64,000 nucleotides of DNA from SZUA-320 sp963707875 (GTDB lineage Bacteria; Gemmatimonadota; Gemmatimonadetes; Gemmatimonadales; GWC2-71-9). The notes under the pieces are model-generated. The model worked only from the letters and a program-made list of their open reading frames with translations, searched no databases and was not told the origin of the DNA. A program made the translations under genes and the position numbers. The stretch is taken from assembly GCA_963707875.1 (NCBI GenBank), contig CAVPRU010000003.1, positions 1 through 64,000 on the forward strand, in the 5' to 3' direction. Shown here piece after piece: positions 49,772 to 59,943 of the stretch (position 1 is its first letter; each line of letters opens with the position of its first letter).

Positions 49772-51436
49772 CTAAACCACCATGTTGCGACCGGCTGCCT
49801 TCGCCCGATACATCGCCCGGTCGGCCAACTTGATCAGATCCTCTTCGGTCGGCTGCGCCGGATCGTATTCCGCGATCCCGATGCTCACCGTCACGAACCC
49901 CATGCCGTATCCCAGCCGCTGCCCCACCCGTTCCACCCCCGCCCGGAGCGCCTCGGCCACCCGGGTGGCGCCCGGCTTGTCGGTCCGGGTCAGAATCACC
50001 ACGAACTCGTCGCCGCCGTACCGGGCCGCGAGGTCGGACGCCCGGACCGCGTTCTGCAGCTCCGACGACACCTCGCGCAGCACTTCGTTGCCCGACTCGT
50101 GCCCCAGCTGGTCGTTGATCTCCTTGAGATGGTCGAGGTCCAGGAACAGGACCGCGAACCGCTCTCCCGACCGCTTGCTCCGTTCGACCTCCTGGCCAAG
50201 CCGCGCCTTGAGCACCTGCACCGTGGCCAGCCCGGTCAGCATGTCGGTGGCCGCCACCCGCGACAGGTACGGGGGACAGAGCCGGAGCGAATTCCGCCCG
50301 ACCGCCACCGCCCTGGCAAACTCGGCGCAGGTGGCATAGCCACAGGCGCCACAGTCCCAGGGAACCTCGTTGGGTCCGGTCCCGATCGCCTCCAGCACCG
50401 CCGCCACATCGTCCGGGTCCACCGCCGGGACCTCGATCCGGAACTGGAACGAGGCGCCCACGCTGGCCCTGACCCGGGCATCCACCACCGGGGCCGGACT
50501 CCGGGGCGGCTCCGCCACCTGGACCACCGACCGCCGCCAGAAGAGCCGCTCCCGGGGTCCGGACAGCGGATGATCCAGCAGTCCGTCCGACGACAGCAGG
50601 TCGACGAAGCCCAGATCGATCCGGTCCGCGGCCACCGACCGCGCCAGCGGCCCCAGCGCCTCAAGCCCGCGCACCCGGAGCAGCCTGGGCGCTCCGGCCC
50701 GGCTCTCCACCCAGCTGAGCGGCAACCCGCCCGCCACCGACAGGTGGCGACGCCGCTCCTCCGGCACCCGGGAGAACACCATCGGCTGGGTCCCGACCCG
50801 GATCCCCTTCAGCTCGAAGAGCCGGATCAGATCGCCGAAGGTGATCACCGCATCGAGTTCACCGGGGCCCCCTTCGACCGGCCAGACCCCGGCGTACACC
50901 ACCTTGATCGGCCGCTTCGCCGCCTCGCGGAGATAGCGCGCCTCGGCCACCGGGGGCGCCACGATCGGCGCCAGGTAGGGGATCAGCTCCGGGTGGTTGA
51001 GCCCGATCGCCGCCACCATGACCGGGTCGGTCGACCGGAGCATGGTGCCCCAGCCCTCCGCCCCCCACAGCCGCTGATACTCCGCCGCCACCAACTCGTC
51101 GCCCAGCACTCCCCGCGAGACCATGGGGAAGCCGGCGGCGTAACACGCGTTGATCACCTGCTCCGGCGTGGCCGGATAGAAATGGGCCGACGCCTCGGTC
51201 CCCAGAATCAGGACGGTGTCGGGCTGCCCCGCCAGCCGGAGCGCGGTCTCCAGCGCCCCCGAGGCATCGATCGCATCGTGCGGACAGGCGGGCAGACAGA
51301 GGCCACACCGGATGCACGAGTCCTCCATGATCATCACCGTCGATGCCTCCTGCGGCACCGCGATCGCCCCGGTGGGGCACACCCGGACGCAGGCCAAGCA
51401 CCCGACGCACCGATCCTGCTCGACCAGGAACCTCAA
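49772..51436 (-). CDS. Ferredoxin / hydrogenase-like / GGDEF fusion: probable redox-sensing diguanylate cyclase
   Basis: A 554-aa fusion. Residues 10-20 and 41-51 carry two complete [4Fe-4S] ferredoxin motifs (CVGCLACVRVC, CIRCGLCLPAC). Residues about 60-330 follow the layout of the [FeFe]-hydrogenase catalytic domain (NHPELIPYLAPIVAP, then DAVITFGDLIRLFELKGI), but the H-cluster cysteines are gone: the SCCP position reads STDP. Near 359-382, CGACGYATC plus a later Cys form another cluster site. The C-terminus is a full GGDEF domain with RYGGDEF and the RxxD inhibitory site five residues before it. Start: TTG 51436 rather than TTG 51469, because a promoter lies over the latter. Confidence 0.87.
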   Translation of the reverse strand: MRFLVEQDRCVGCLACVRVCPTGAIAVPQEASTVMIMEDSCIRCGLCLPACPHDAIDASGALETALRLAGQPDTVLILGTEASAHFYPATPEQVINACYAAGFPMVSRGVLGDELVAAEYQRLWGAEGWGTMLRSTDPVMVAAIGLNHPELIPYLAPIVAPPVAEARYLREAAKRPIKVVYAGVWPVEGGPGELDAVITFGDLIRLFELKGIRVGTQPMVFSRVPEERRRHLSVAGGLPLSWVESRAGAPRLLRVRGLEALGPLARSVAADRIDLGFVDLLSSDGLLDHPLSGPRERLFWRRSVVQVAEPPRSPAPVVDARVRASVGASFQFRIEVPAVDPDDVAAVLEAIGTGPNEVPWDCGACGYATCAEFARAVAVGRNSLRLCPPYLSRVAATDMLTGLATVQVLKARLGQEVERSKRSGERFAVLFLDLDHLKEINDQLGHESGNEVLREVSSELQNAVRASDLAARYGGDEFVVILTRTDKPGATRVAEALRAGVERVGQRLGYGMGFVTVSIGIAEYDPAQPTEEDLIKLADRAMYRAKAAGRNMVV

Positions 51437-51467
51437 GTGATTCTTCCGACGAGGGGTCGGAAAGCAC

Positions 51468-51497
51468 AATATCCCTGTGACTTACGTGACTTGTCAA
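51468..51497 (-). promoter_or_regulatory. Sigma-70-type promoter before the Fe-S/GGDEF gene
   Basis: TTGACA (51497-51492) is a perfect -35 box; GATATT (51473-51468) is a 4/6 match to the -10 box with an 18-nt spacer. Transcription should start near 51461. A short TTCCGAC/GTCGGAA hairpin (51444-51462) then lies in the leader with GGAAG just before TTG 51436. The cyclase operon therefore has its own promoter independent of the sigma-54 regulator gene upstream. Confidence 0.6.
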
Positions 51498-51561
51498 GCA
51501 GCACAGGCATTCCCCTATCCAGATGGCGGGCGCCAAATCGGCAGGCCGAAGCCTCCACCGA

Positions 51562-53061
51562 TCAGGCGAGCCCGAATTCCTTGATCTTCCGGTACAGCGT
51601 GCGCTCCCCAATCCCGAGCGCCTGGGCTGCCAATCGGCGGTTTCCCCGGACCTCCCGGAGGGCCGCCTCAATGGTCGCCTGTTCTACCTCCGCCATGGTC
51701 ATGCCACGGCGGTAGAGCACGGCGTCAGGTTCCCGCTCCCCACCCCGGCCGTCGACCACAGGTTCAGTCATTTCAATGACTTGCACGTGGGTACCTGACT
51801 CATCCACCCGCCGCCTGAGGCCCTCGACCTGGTGTCGAAGATCCATAATGCTCCTCAGGATAAACTCCAATTGTTGTGCTTCTGCATCACGACCGCCGAC
51901 CCCATGTCCCAACACCATGGGGAGCAGAACCGGCGCTCCCTCGAAAATATCGGCTGGAATGTCCGATGCCCGGATTTCGGTCCCGGGCGCGAGGACCACC
52001 ATCGACTCGACCAGATTCCGCAGCTGCCGGATGTTGCCCGGCCAGGGCGCCGAGACCAGACGCTGCATCGCTTCGGCGGTGATCCCGCGGAAGGGCCGCT
52101 CGTGCTCCAGCGAGAACTCCCGGGTGAACCGGCGCACCAGGAGCGGAATGTCCTCCCGCCGTTCCCGGAGCGGAGGCAGGGCGATGGTCAGGACGTTGAG
52201 CCGGTAGAAGAGATCCTCCCGGAACTCCCCGGTGGCGGCCGCGTCCTTGAGCGAACGGTTGGTGGCCGCCACCACCCGGACGTCGACCTTGATCGGCTGG
52301 GTCCCGCCGACCCGGAAGAACGACCGGCTCTCCAGCACGCGCAACAGTTTGACCTGGGTGCTCTGGGGGATCTCCCCGATCTCGTCCAGGAAAATGGTCC
52401 CGGTGTCGGCCAGCTCGAACCGTCCCAGCCGTCGCTCGGCGGCCCCGGTAAACGAGCCCTTCTCATGCCCGAACAGCTCCGACTCCAGCAGGGTCTCGGG
52501 CAGGGCGGAACAGTTGACCGCGATGAACGGCTTCCCGCGGCGCGGGGACAGGTCGTGCAGCCCCTTGGCCACCAGCTCCTTGCCGGTTCCCGACTCGCCC
52601 TGGATCAGGACGGTGCTCGACACCGGGGCCATCTGCTCCAGCTTGACCAGGACCTCCTGAATCGCCGGGGCCTGGCCGCTGATCCCGGTGTGAACCTGGA
52701 GCCGGCGCCGGTCGACCAGCCGGCGGACGGTGGGTAGCACGTCGGCGGCGGCGACCGGCTTGACCAGCATCTCGGTCACCCCCAGCCGGCTCCCCCGCTC
52801 CCCGCGGAAGGAGTCGGTCGACTCCAGCATCGCGAGGGTGAGGATCTCCTGATCCCGCGCCAGGGCAGCCAGCCGGAGCGCCGGCGGATCGTGCACTGCG
52901 CCGGTCAGGATGACGAGGTCGGGGGTGGCTCGGCGGACCGCGGCCGGGAGATCGTCCATCGCCGAGACCAGGGCGGTGGAAAAGCCGGCGGCCTCGAGCG
53001 CGGCGTTCAGCGGCACCGCGGTCTCGAGGTCGTCCATCGAGAGGAGGATTTCAGCGCTCAT
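51562..53061 (-). CDS. NtrC-family sigma-54 regulator with pseudo-receiver
   Basis: A 499-aa activator. Residues 1-120 fold like a response-regulator receiver, but the phosphoacceptor Asp position is Thr53 (DLVILTGAV), so phosphorylation is unlikely. The AAA+ domain is intact: GESGTGKE at 155-162, the sigma-54 contact loop GSFTGA at 202-207, DTGTIFLDEIGE, and FREDLFYRL. The C-terminus carries a Fis-type helix-turn-helix (VEQATIEAALREVRGNRRLAAQALGIGERTLYRKIKEFG). Its ATG overlaps the mogA stop. It should activate sigma-54 promoters in response to some non-phosphorylation signal. Targets are unknown. Confidence 0.92.
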   Translation of the reverse strand: MSAEILLSMDDLETAVPLNAALEAAGFSTALVSAMDDLPAAVRRATPDLVILTGAVHDPPALRLAALARDQEILTLAMLESTDSFRGERGSRLGVTEMLVKPVAAADVLPTVRRLVDRRRLQVHTGISGQAPAIQEVLVKLEQMAPVSSTVLIQGESGTGKELVAKGLHDLSPRRGKPFIAVNCSALPETLLESELFGHEKGSFTGAAERRLGRFELADTGTIFLDEIGEIPQSTQVKLLRVLESRSFFRVGGTQPIKVDVRVVAATNRSLKDAAATGEFREDLFYRLNVLTIALPPLRERREDIPLLVRRFTREFSLEHERPFRGITAEAMQRLVSAPWPGNIRQLRNLVESMVVLAPGTEIRASDIPADIFEGAPVLLPMVLGHGVGGRDAEAQQLEFILRSIMDLRHQVEGLRRRVDESGTHVQVIEMTEPVVDGRGGEREPDAVLYRRGMTMAEVEQATIEAALREVRGNRRLAAQALGIGERTLYRKIKEFGLA

Positions 53062-53570
53062 GACGGATCGTGGCTGTGGACCCGGTCCCGGATCAGGTCG
53101 ACCGCGTGGTCGATGAGATGGTCGAGGACCGTCAGTCCATCGCGGACCCCGCCCGGACTGCCGGGGAGGTTGACGATCAGGGTCCGGGCCCGCACCCCGG
53201 CGGTACCGCGGGAGAGGGCCGCCCGGGGGAAGGTCGGGAACGCGGCCGCCCGGATGGCTTCGGCAATCCCCGCGGCGGGCCGATCGAGCACCGCCCCGGT
53301 GGCCTCGGGGGTGAGGTCCCGCGCCGTCAGACCGGTCCCGCCGGTGGTGAGAATGAGGTCGGCCTGATCGGTGTCGGCCCACTCGGTGAGCGCCCCCACG
53401 ATCTCCACCGTGTCGTCGGGCACCAGCCGGGTGGCGGTGACTGAAGCACCCCGGGCCTCGGCCCACCGGACGATACTCGGGCCGGACAGGTCCTCCCGCT
53501 CGCCACGCGCGCCGGTGTCGGACACCGTCAGCACGGCCACCCGGAGGGATGGGCCCATAGCCGCAGCCAT
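53058..53570 (-). CDS. MogA/MoaB-type molybdopterin adenylyltransferase
   Basis: A 170-aa protein that adenylates molybdopterin before MoeA inserts molybdate. Conserved blocks: VAVLTVSDTGARGERED, VPDDTVEI, LILTTGGTGLTARDLTPEA and IVNLPGSPGGVRDGL. The molybdopterin-binding loop TTGGTG is intact. It is encoded some 49 kb from the other cofactor genes, in a chain with gcvT and the sigma-54 regulator. MoaB and MogA cannot be told apart by motifs alone. Confidence 0.92.
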   Translation of the reverse strand: MAAAMGPSLRVAVLTVSDTGARGEREDLSGPSIVRWAEARGASVTATRLVPDDTVEIVGALTEWADTDQADLILTTGGTGLTARDLTPEATGAVLDRPAAGIAEAIRAAAFPTFPRAALSRGTAGVRARTLIVNLPGSPGGVRDGLTVLDHLIDHAVDLIRDRVHSHDPS

Positions 53571-54684
53571 CAGCCGCGCCGAATCGAGCCCTGGGTGTAG
53601 AACGGCCGCTTGACCACCTCGGCGGGGAGCTTCTTCCCCCGGCAGTCCACCTCGAACTTGGCGCCGATTGTGGCATAGGCGGTCGGCAGGTAGGTGGTCC
53701 CGATGGCAGCGTCGAGCGAAGGGCTCTGGCCGCCACTCCGCACGACGTCCACCTGACGACCGTCGATCAGCACCGGGTAGCCGTGCCGGGCGATCCCCCG
53801 TTCCAGCAGCCGGAAGCCGACCAGCTTGCGGTGCACTCCCCGCGCCTTCTCGGCCCGGAGCGGCTCCATCCCGACGAACGGGGACCCCTTGTCGAGTTTC
53901 ACGATCCAGCCGAGTCCGGCCTCCAGCGGGCTGATCGTGTCATCGATGTCGTTGCCGAAGAGGGCGTAGCCGACCTCGAGCCGGAGGATGTCCCGGGCGC
54001 CGAGCCCGATCGGTTTGGCGCCGGCCTCGGTAATCGCCGTCCACAGGGCTGGGGTATCGCGCCAGCGACAGTACAGCTCGAAACCGTCTTCGCCGGTATA
54101 GCCGGTCCGGGACACGAAGCAGTCGATCCGGGCCACCTGGGCCGAGCTGTGGCGATAGTAGCCCAGCTCCGACAGTGCCATCCCCGCCAGCGAGCCGAGC
54201 ACCGCTTCGGCCCGGGGGCCCTGAACGGCGAGCAGGCCGACATCGTCGGAGATGTCCTTGAGCCGGATGTTGGCGCCCTTTTTCTGGGCCACGATGTGGG
54301 CCCAGGCCGCGGCCCGGTTGGCGGCGTTGACCACCAGCATCAGCTTGTCCTCGAACCGGTAGACCGTGCAGTCGTCGATGAAGGTCCCCCGATCGTTGAG
54401 GATCGCCGAGTACTGCACCCCACCCGGTGCCAGCGCTGCCACGTCGTTGCAGGTGACCCGATTGACGAAGGCATTGCGATCGGGGCCGGTGACCTCGAAC
54501 TCCCCCATGTGCGACACGTCGAAGATCCCGACGTCGGTTCGGACCGCCTTGTGCTCGGCCAGAATCCCATCGCGGTACTGGACCGGCATCTCATAGCCGG
54601 CAAAGGGGACCAGCTTGGCGCCGAGCGCCACGTGCTGGTCGTACAGCGGAGTCCGCTTCAGTGCGGCACCGGTCTCGGTGTCGG

Positions 54685-54688
<4 letters not shown>
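53570..54688 (-). CDS. gcvT: Glycine cleavage system T protein (aminomethyltransferase)
   Basis: A 372-aa folate enzyme transferring a methylene group from the H-protein to tetrahydrofolate. Motifs: LYDQHVALGAKLVPFAGYEMPVQY, VGIFDVSHMGEFEVTG, GYTGEDGFELYC and ARDILRLEVGYALFGNDID near the folate site, and the C-terminal domain KLVGFRLLERGIARHGYPV. Complete and of normal length. Overlaps argF by four bases; no gcvH or gcvP in the window. Confidence 0.95.
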
Positions 54689-55602
<914 letters not shown>

Positions 55603-55680
55603 GGGAACCGTGTCAAACTGGCAGGAGGATCATAGAGGCTGGGACGACGATCGGCAAGCGACCGGCGGCCCCCGGGAGGG

Positions 55681-57149
55681 TCAGATGATGTAGCGCCGCA
55701 GATCATCGTCCTCCAGGGCTCGGCCCACCCGGTCCTGCACCGTCGCCGCATCGATCCGGAGCTGGCGAGGAGCGGCCTCGTTGGGAAGATCGAAAAGGAC
55801 ATCCTCCATGAGGGTGGACATCACGGTCTGGAGGCGGCGGGCCCCGATGTTCTCGACCGCTTCGTTGGCCTTGGCGGCGAGTCGGGCGATGGCCAGAATC
55901 GCGTCCTCATCGAAGTGCAGCTCCACGCCCTCGGCGGCGACCAGGGCCTGGTACTGCCGGGTGATCGCGTTTTCCGGCTCGACCATGATGCGGACGAAGT
56001 CGGCCTCGGTGAGCGGCTGCAGCTCGACCCGGATCGGGAACCGTCCCTGGAGCTCCGGGATCAGGTCGGCCGGCTTGGCGACGTGGAACGCCCCGGCGGC
56101 GATGAAGAGGATGTGGTCGGTGCGGACGTAGCCGTACCGGGTCTGGACCGTGGCGCCCTCGACGATCGGCAGCAGGTCGCGCTGGACCCCCTCCCGGGAA
56201 ATGTCCGGCCCGGTCTGGGCCCGCACCCCGGCGATCTTGTCGATCTCGTCGATGAAGACGATGCCGTGGTTCTCGACCCGGTCCATCGCCTCGTTGACCA
56301 CGTCGTCCTGATCCACCAGCCGCTTGAGTTCCTCGTCGATCAGCAGCCGACGGGCATCGGCCACCTTCACGTTCCGGCGCTTCTTCCGCTTCGGGATCAT
56401 CTCCTGCAGCATCTCGAAGAAGTTGATGTCGGCGCCCTCCATCCCCTGCGGCGGCTGGAGCATCTCGATGCCCGGGTAGCCCTGCGGGGTGGTCTCCACC
56501 TCCACCTCGCGATCCTCGAGGGTCCCGTCCTTGAGCATCTGCCGGAGTTTCTCCAGGGACCGTTCCCGGCGACCCTCCTCCGGCCTGTCCGCCACCACGC
56601 CCCCGCCGGGCGAGGCGACGAAGACCCGGGCGGCGGGATCGGTCGCCGCGACGGGAACCGGGGTGGCCGGGAGGAGCAGGTCGAGCAGCCGGTCCTCCGC
56701 CTTCTGCTCGGCCTGACTGAAGACCTCGTCTTCCCGTTCGGTCCGTACCAGACTGATCGCGGTATCCACCAGATCCCGGATCATCGACTCGACGTCCCGC
56801 CCGACATAGCCGACCTCGGTAAAGCGCGAGGCCTCGACCTTCACGAACGGCGCCCCGGACAGCCGCGCGAGGCGGCGGGCGATCTCGGTCTTCCCGACCC
56901 CGGTCGGTCCGATCAGGATCAGATTGCTGGGGGTGATCTCGTCGCGCAGCTCCTCGGGCGCCTGCGACCGGCGCCAGCGATTCCGGACCGCCACGGCGAT
57001 GGCCCGCTTGGCCGCCTCCTGCCCCACGATGTACCGGTCGAGTTCCGCCACGATCTGTCGGGGCGGGAGTTCCTCCAGCCACGGGGGCGGGGTCTCCCCC
57101 CCGGCTCTGCCGGGGGCGGCTCGATCGGCCGAACGTTCCGGTCGGTCAT
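55681..57149 (-). CDS. hslU: HslU ATPase subunit of HslVU protease (one apparent frameshift)
   Basis: The ClpY-type unfoldase. From LPPRQIVAELDRYIVGQEAAKRA it is intact: Walker A GPTGVGKTEIARRL, Walker B IVFIDEIDKIAG, an I-domain of about 130 residues, NLILIG, LQGRFPIRVELQ and the ending DDDLRRYII, whose C-terminal residues dock into HslV. ATG 57149 overlaps the hslV stop but reads into another frame (MTDRNVRPIEPPPAEPGG) until a run of seven G (minus strand) near 57096-57102. Adding one G restores a single frame. A homopolymer sequencing deletion is the likely cause. Confidence 0.92.
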
Positions 57150-57687
57150 TGCGGCAACTCGAACACCGTGATCTGGCGATTGGTGAAGATGCAGATCTCG
57201 GCCGCGATCTCGAGCGACCGCTGGACGATGTCCCGGGCGCTGAGGGCCGGGTCGGGGACCAGGGCGCGGGCGGCGGCGGTGGCGTAGGCGCCCCCGGCAC
57301 CGGCCGCGATGATCCCGTCATCGGGCTCGATCAGTTCGCCGCTGCCGCTCAGGAGGTAGCAGTGCTCCGTGTCGGCGGTGACAGCAGGGCCTCCAGCCGG
57401 CGCAGTACGCGATCGCTGCGCCAGTCCTTGGCCAGCTCCACGGCGGCCCGCGGGAGGTTGCCGGGATACCGGTCGAGCTTCTCCTCGAACCGCTCGTAGA
57501 GGGTCAGGGCGTCGGCCACCGAGCCCGCGAACCCCGCCAGCACCCGGCCCCCCTTGAGGGTCCGGATCTTGTTGGCCCTGGATTTGACGATCGTGTCGCC
57601 GATGGTGACCTGACCGTCGCCGCCGAGGGCCACGCGCCCGTCCTTCCGGACGGCGATGATGGTGGTGCCGTGAAACGTCATTGTCAT
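57146..57687 (-). CDS. hslV: HslV protease subunit (one apparent frameshift)
   Basis: The peptidase partner of HslU. The first 100 residues, MTMTFHGTTIIAVRKDGRVALGGDGQVT onward, are in one frame; the mature protein starts at the Thr after FHGT. The rest (VTADTEHCYLLSGSGELIEPDDGIIAAGAGGAYATAAARAL and FTNRQITVFELPQ) is in another. Restoring one G in CTGCTG-GTCACC at about 57386 merges them into about 180 residues. It follows the recombinase and overlaps hslU, the usual order. Confidence 0.9.
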
Positions 57688-58619
57688 CCCCCCCGCGGGT
57701 GGGCCCGTCGGTGGACTTCCTTGAGCCGTTCCACCGAGGTGTGGGTGTACACCTGGGTGGTGGTGAGCGAGGCATGGCCCAGCATCTCCTGCACGCTGCG
57801 CAGGTCGGCCCCGGCATCCATCAGGTGGGTGGCGAAGGTATGCCGAAGCGAGTGGACCCGGAACCCGTCCAGCCCCGCCAGGGCAAAGAGCTTCCGGATC
57901 CGCCGCTGGACCGTGCTGGCCGCCAGCCGCCTGCCCCGCCGGTTGACGAACACCGCCGTCCGGTCGGCGCCCGGTTTCCGCATCAGGGCCTCCCGGGCGG
58001 CAAGATAACGGCGGAGTGCCCGGACCGCCGCCGATCCGACCGGCACGATCCGCTCCTTCCGTCCCTTGCCGGTCACCTTGACCTGATCCGAAAGAAGATC
58101 CAACCCCCCCAGGTCGAGGCTGACCAATTCGGCCAGCCGGATCCCGCTGGAGTAGAACAGTTCCAGGGTCGCCAGATCCCGCAGCGCCTCGAACTCCCCA
58201 TCCTCGGCCGCCGCCTCGGCCAACTGGAACAGCGCCGCCGTCTGCTCGCGGCGCAGGTGGCCCGGCAGCCGCTTGTCCTGTTTCGGGGTCCGCACCGATC
58301 GCACCGGGTTGTGCTCGAAATCATGGTGGACCGCGAGAAACCGGTAGAAGCTCCGAAGCGCCGACAGGGCCCGCGAGGCACTCCGGCGGGACAGCCCCCG
58401 GCGTTCGAAATCGCCCAGGAAGCCGCGGAGTCCGAGCCGGTCGACCCGCTTCCAGTCCCAGTCGCCGTAGTAGCGTCCGGCAAAGGCGATGAAGGCATCC
58501 AGGTCCCGCCGGTAGGCGGACACGGTGTGGGGTGACTGGTCGCGGGCCTTGGCCAGATGGTCAAGGAAGTCCGCCACCAGCCGGTCGCCGTGTCGCTTGC
58601 TCACAGGGCGCCGAGCCAC
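57684..58619 (-). CDS. XerC/XerD tyrosine recombinase
   Basis: A 311-aa site-specific recombinase. The N-terminal SAM-like DNA-binding domain covers residues 10-100. The catalytic set is complete: Arg in SSGIRLAEL, Lys in GKGRKERIVP, His-x-x-Arg in HSLRHTFATHL, His in LGHASLTTTQVY and the nucleophilic Tyr in VYTHT. It resolves chromosome dimers at dif. The trmFO-xer-hslVU order matches the Bacillus trmFO-codV-clpQY cluster, which favours XerC. Overlaps trmFO by 19 nt and hslV by four. Confidence 0.93.
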   Translation of the reverse strand: MARRPVSKRHGDRLVADFLDHLAKARDQSPHTVSAYRRDLDAFIAFAGRYYGDWDWKRVDRLGLRGFLGDFERRGLSRRSASRALSALRSFYRFLAVHHDFEHNPVRSVRTPKQDKRLPGHLRREQTAALFQLAEAAAEDGEFEALRDLATLELFYSSGIRLAELVSLDLGGLDLLSDQVKVTGKGRKERIVPVGSAAVRALRRYLAAREALMRKPGADRTAVFVNRRGRRLAASTVQRRIRKLFALAGLDGFRVHSLRHTFATHLMDAGADLRSVQEMLGHASLTTTQVYTHTSVERLKEVHRRAHPRGG

Positions 58620-59905
58620 TGCTCGAAGTCGGTCCCGGCGCGGGCGGCCAGGGCGGCCCGCTTGTCGGCCTTGCGCACCTTTCCCGGGAGCGGATCGAGC
58701 AGTCCGAAGTTGGCGTTCATCGGCTGGAAGTGGGCCGGGTCCGCCTCCCGCAGATAGCGCAGCAGGCCACCGAGCATGGTGGTGGCCGGCGGAGTCGCCG
58801 GCGGCTTCCCTTCCAGGTATCGCGCCAGGTTGATCCCGGCCAGCAGGCCGGTGCCGAGCGATTCGGTGTACCCCTCCACCCCGGTGATCTGGCCGGCAAA
58901 GAAGACCCCGGCTCCATCCCGGGTCGCCAGGCCTTCCGCCAGCGCGGCCGGACTGTTGAGGTAGCAGTTGCGGTGAATGCTGCCGTACCGGAGAAACTCC
59001 GCCTCCGCCAGGCCGGGGATCATCCGGAAGACCCGCTGCTGTTCAGGAATCCGGAGCCGGGTCTGGAACCCGACCAGGTTCCACATCTGGCCGGCCCGGT
59101 CCTCGCGGCGGAGCTGTACCACGGCGTGCGGCTCCCGCCCGGTCCTGGGATCGGGCAGCCCCACTGGCTTCATCGGCCCGAACCGGAGGGTCTCGGGTCC
59201 CCGGGTGGCCATCTCTTCCACCGGCAGGCACCCCTCGAAGTAGGGCACCTCGTCGAAGGCGTGGCCCTGGAACTGATCGCCCAGCAGCAGTGCCGCGATG
59301 AACGCCTGGTACTCATCGGCAGTCATCGGGGCGTTGAGGTAGTCGTCCCCTTCGCCCTTGCCGTAACGGCTCAGGGCATAGAGCACCGACCGGTCGAGCG
59401 AGTCGGCGGCGAGGATCGGCGCGATGGCATCGAAGAAGGCGAGCGCCCCGGTGCCCAGCCGCTCGGCGATCGCCGTGGCCAGGCCGTCCGAGGTGAGCGG
59501 TCCGGTGGCGATGACGGCCGGCGCCGGGATCTCGGTGATCTCCTCGCGGACCAGCTCGATGGCCGGGTGGCCGGTGAGCCGCTGGTGGACCAGGGCGCTG
59601 AAGATCTCCCGGTCCACCACCAGGGCCGAGCCACCGGGCACCCGGGCCTCATCGGCACAGGGCAGCAGGAGACTGCCCAGCAGGCGAAGCTCGCGCTTGA
59701 GGAGGCCGTGGGCATTGCTGATTTCGATCGACTTGAAGCTGTTGCTGCAGACCAGCTCGGCCAGGCGGTCGGTCTGGTGGGCCGGGGTCCCCCGGACCGG
59801 TCGCATCTCGTGCAGCCGGACCCGGAACCCGCGGGAGGCCAGGGCCCAGGCGGCTTCCGATCCGGCCAGGCCACCGCCCACCACCGAGACAACGCGCTCA
59901 CTCAT
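58601..59905 (-). CDS. trmFO: TrmFO, folate-dependent tRNA m5U54 methyltransferase
   Basis: A 434-aa flavoenzyme making 5-methyluridine in the T-loop of tRNA with methylenetetrahydrofolate. The FAD fold VVGGGLAGSEAAWALA starts at residue 6. Family blocks: RLHEMRPVRGTPAHQTD, ELVCSNSFKS (with the catalytic Cys), YGKGEGDDYLNAPM, YFEGCLPVEEMA and GQITGVEGYTESLGTGLLAG, with MNANFGLLDPL near the end. All present and of normal length. Confidence 0.95.
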   Translation of the reverse strand: MSERVVSVVGGGLAGSEAAWALASRGFRVRLHEMRPVRGTPAHQTDRLAELVCSNSFKSIEISNAHGLLKRELRLLGSLLLPCADEARVPGGSALVVDREIFSALVHQRLTGHPAIELVREEITEIPAPAVIATGPLTSDGLATAIAERLGTGALAFFDAIAPILAADSLDRSVLYALSRYGKGEGDDYLNAPMTADEYQAFIAALLLGDQFQGHAFDEVPYFEGCLPVEEMATRGPETLRFGPMKPVGLPDPRTGREPHAVVQLRREDRAGQMWNLVGFQTRLRIPEQQRVFRMIPGLAEAEFLRYGSIHRNCYLNSPAALAEGLATRDGAGVFFAGQITGVEGYTESLGTGLLAGINLARYLEGKPPATPPATTMLGGLLRYLREADPAHFQPMNANFGLLDPLPGKVRKADKRAALAARAGTDFEQWLGAL

Positions 59906-59943
59906 TCAGGGATGATACCGACCCGGCCGGGTCGGCCCAAGGA

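Noticed and set aside
51437..51469. TTG 51469 as start of the Fe-S/GGDEF protein
   Set aside because: It lies within the -10 box of a good promoter; the transcript would begin downstream, so TTG 51436 is preferred.
56919..57149. A separate small gene overlapping the start of hslU
   Set aside because: It begins exactly at the expected hslU start and loses sense at a seven-base homopolymer, so it is the displaced N-terminus of hslU.
57096..57400. Programmed ribosomal frameshifting in hslVU
   Set aside because: No slippery heptamer with downstream structure is evident in hslV, and similar shifts occur in unrelated genes of the window; indel errors are simpler.
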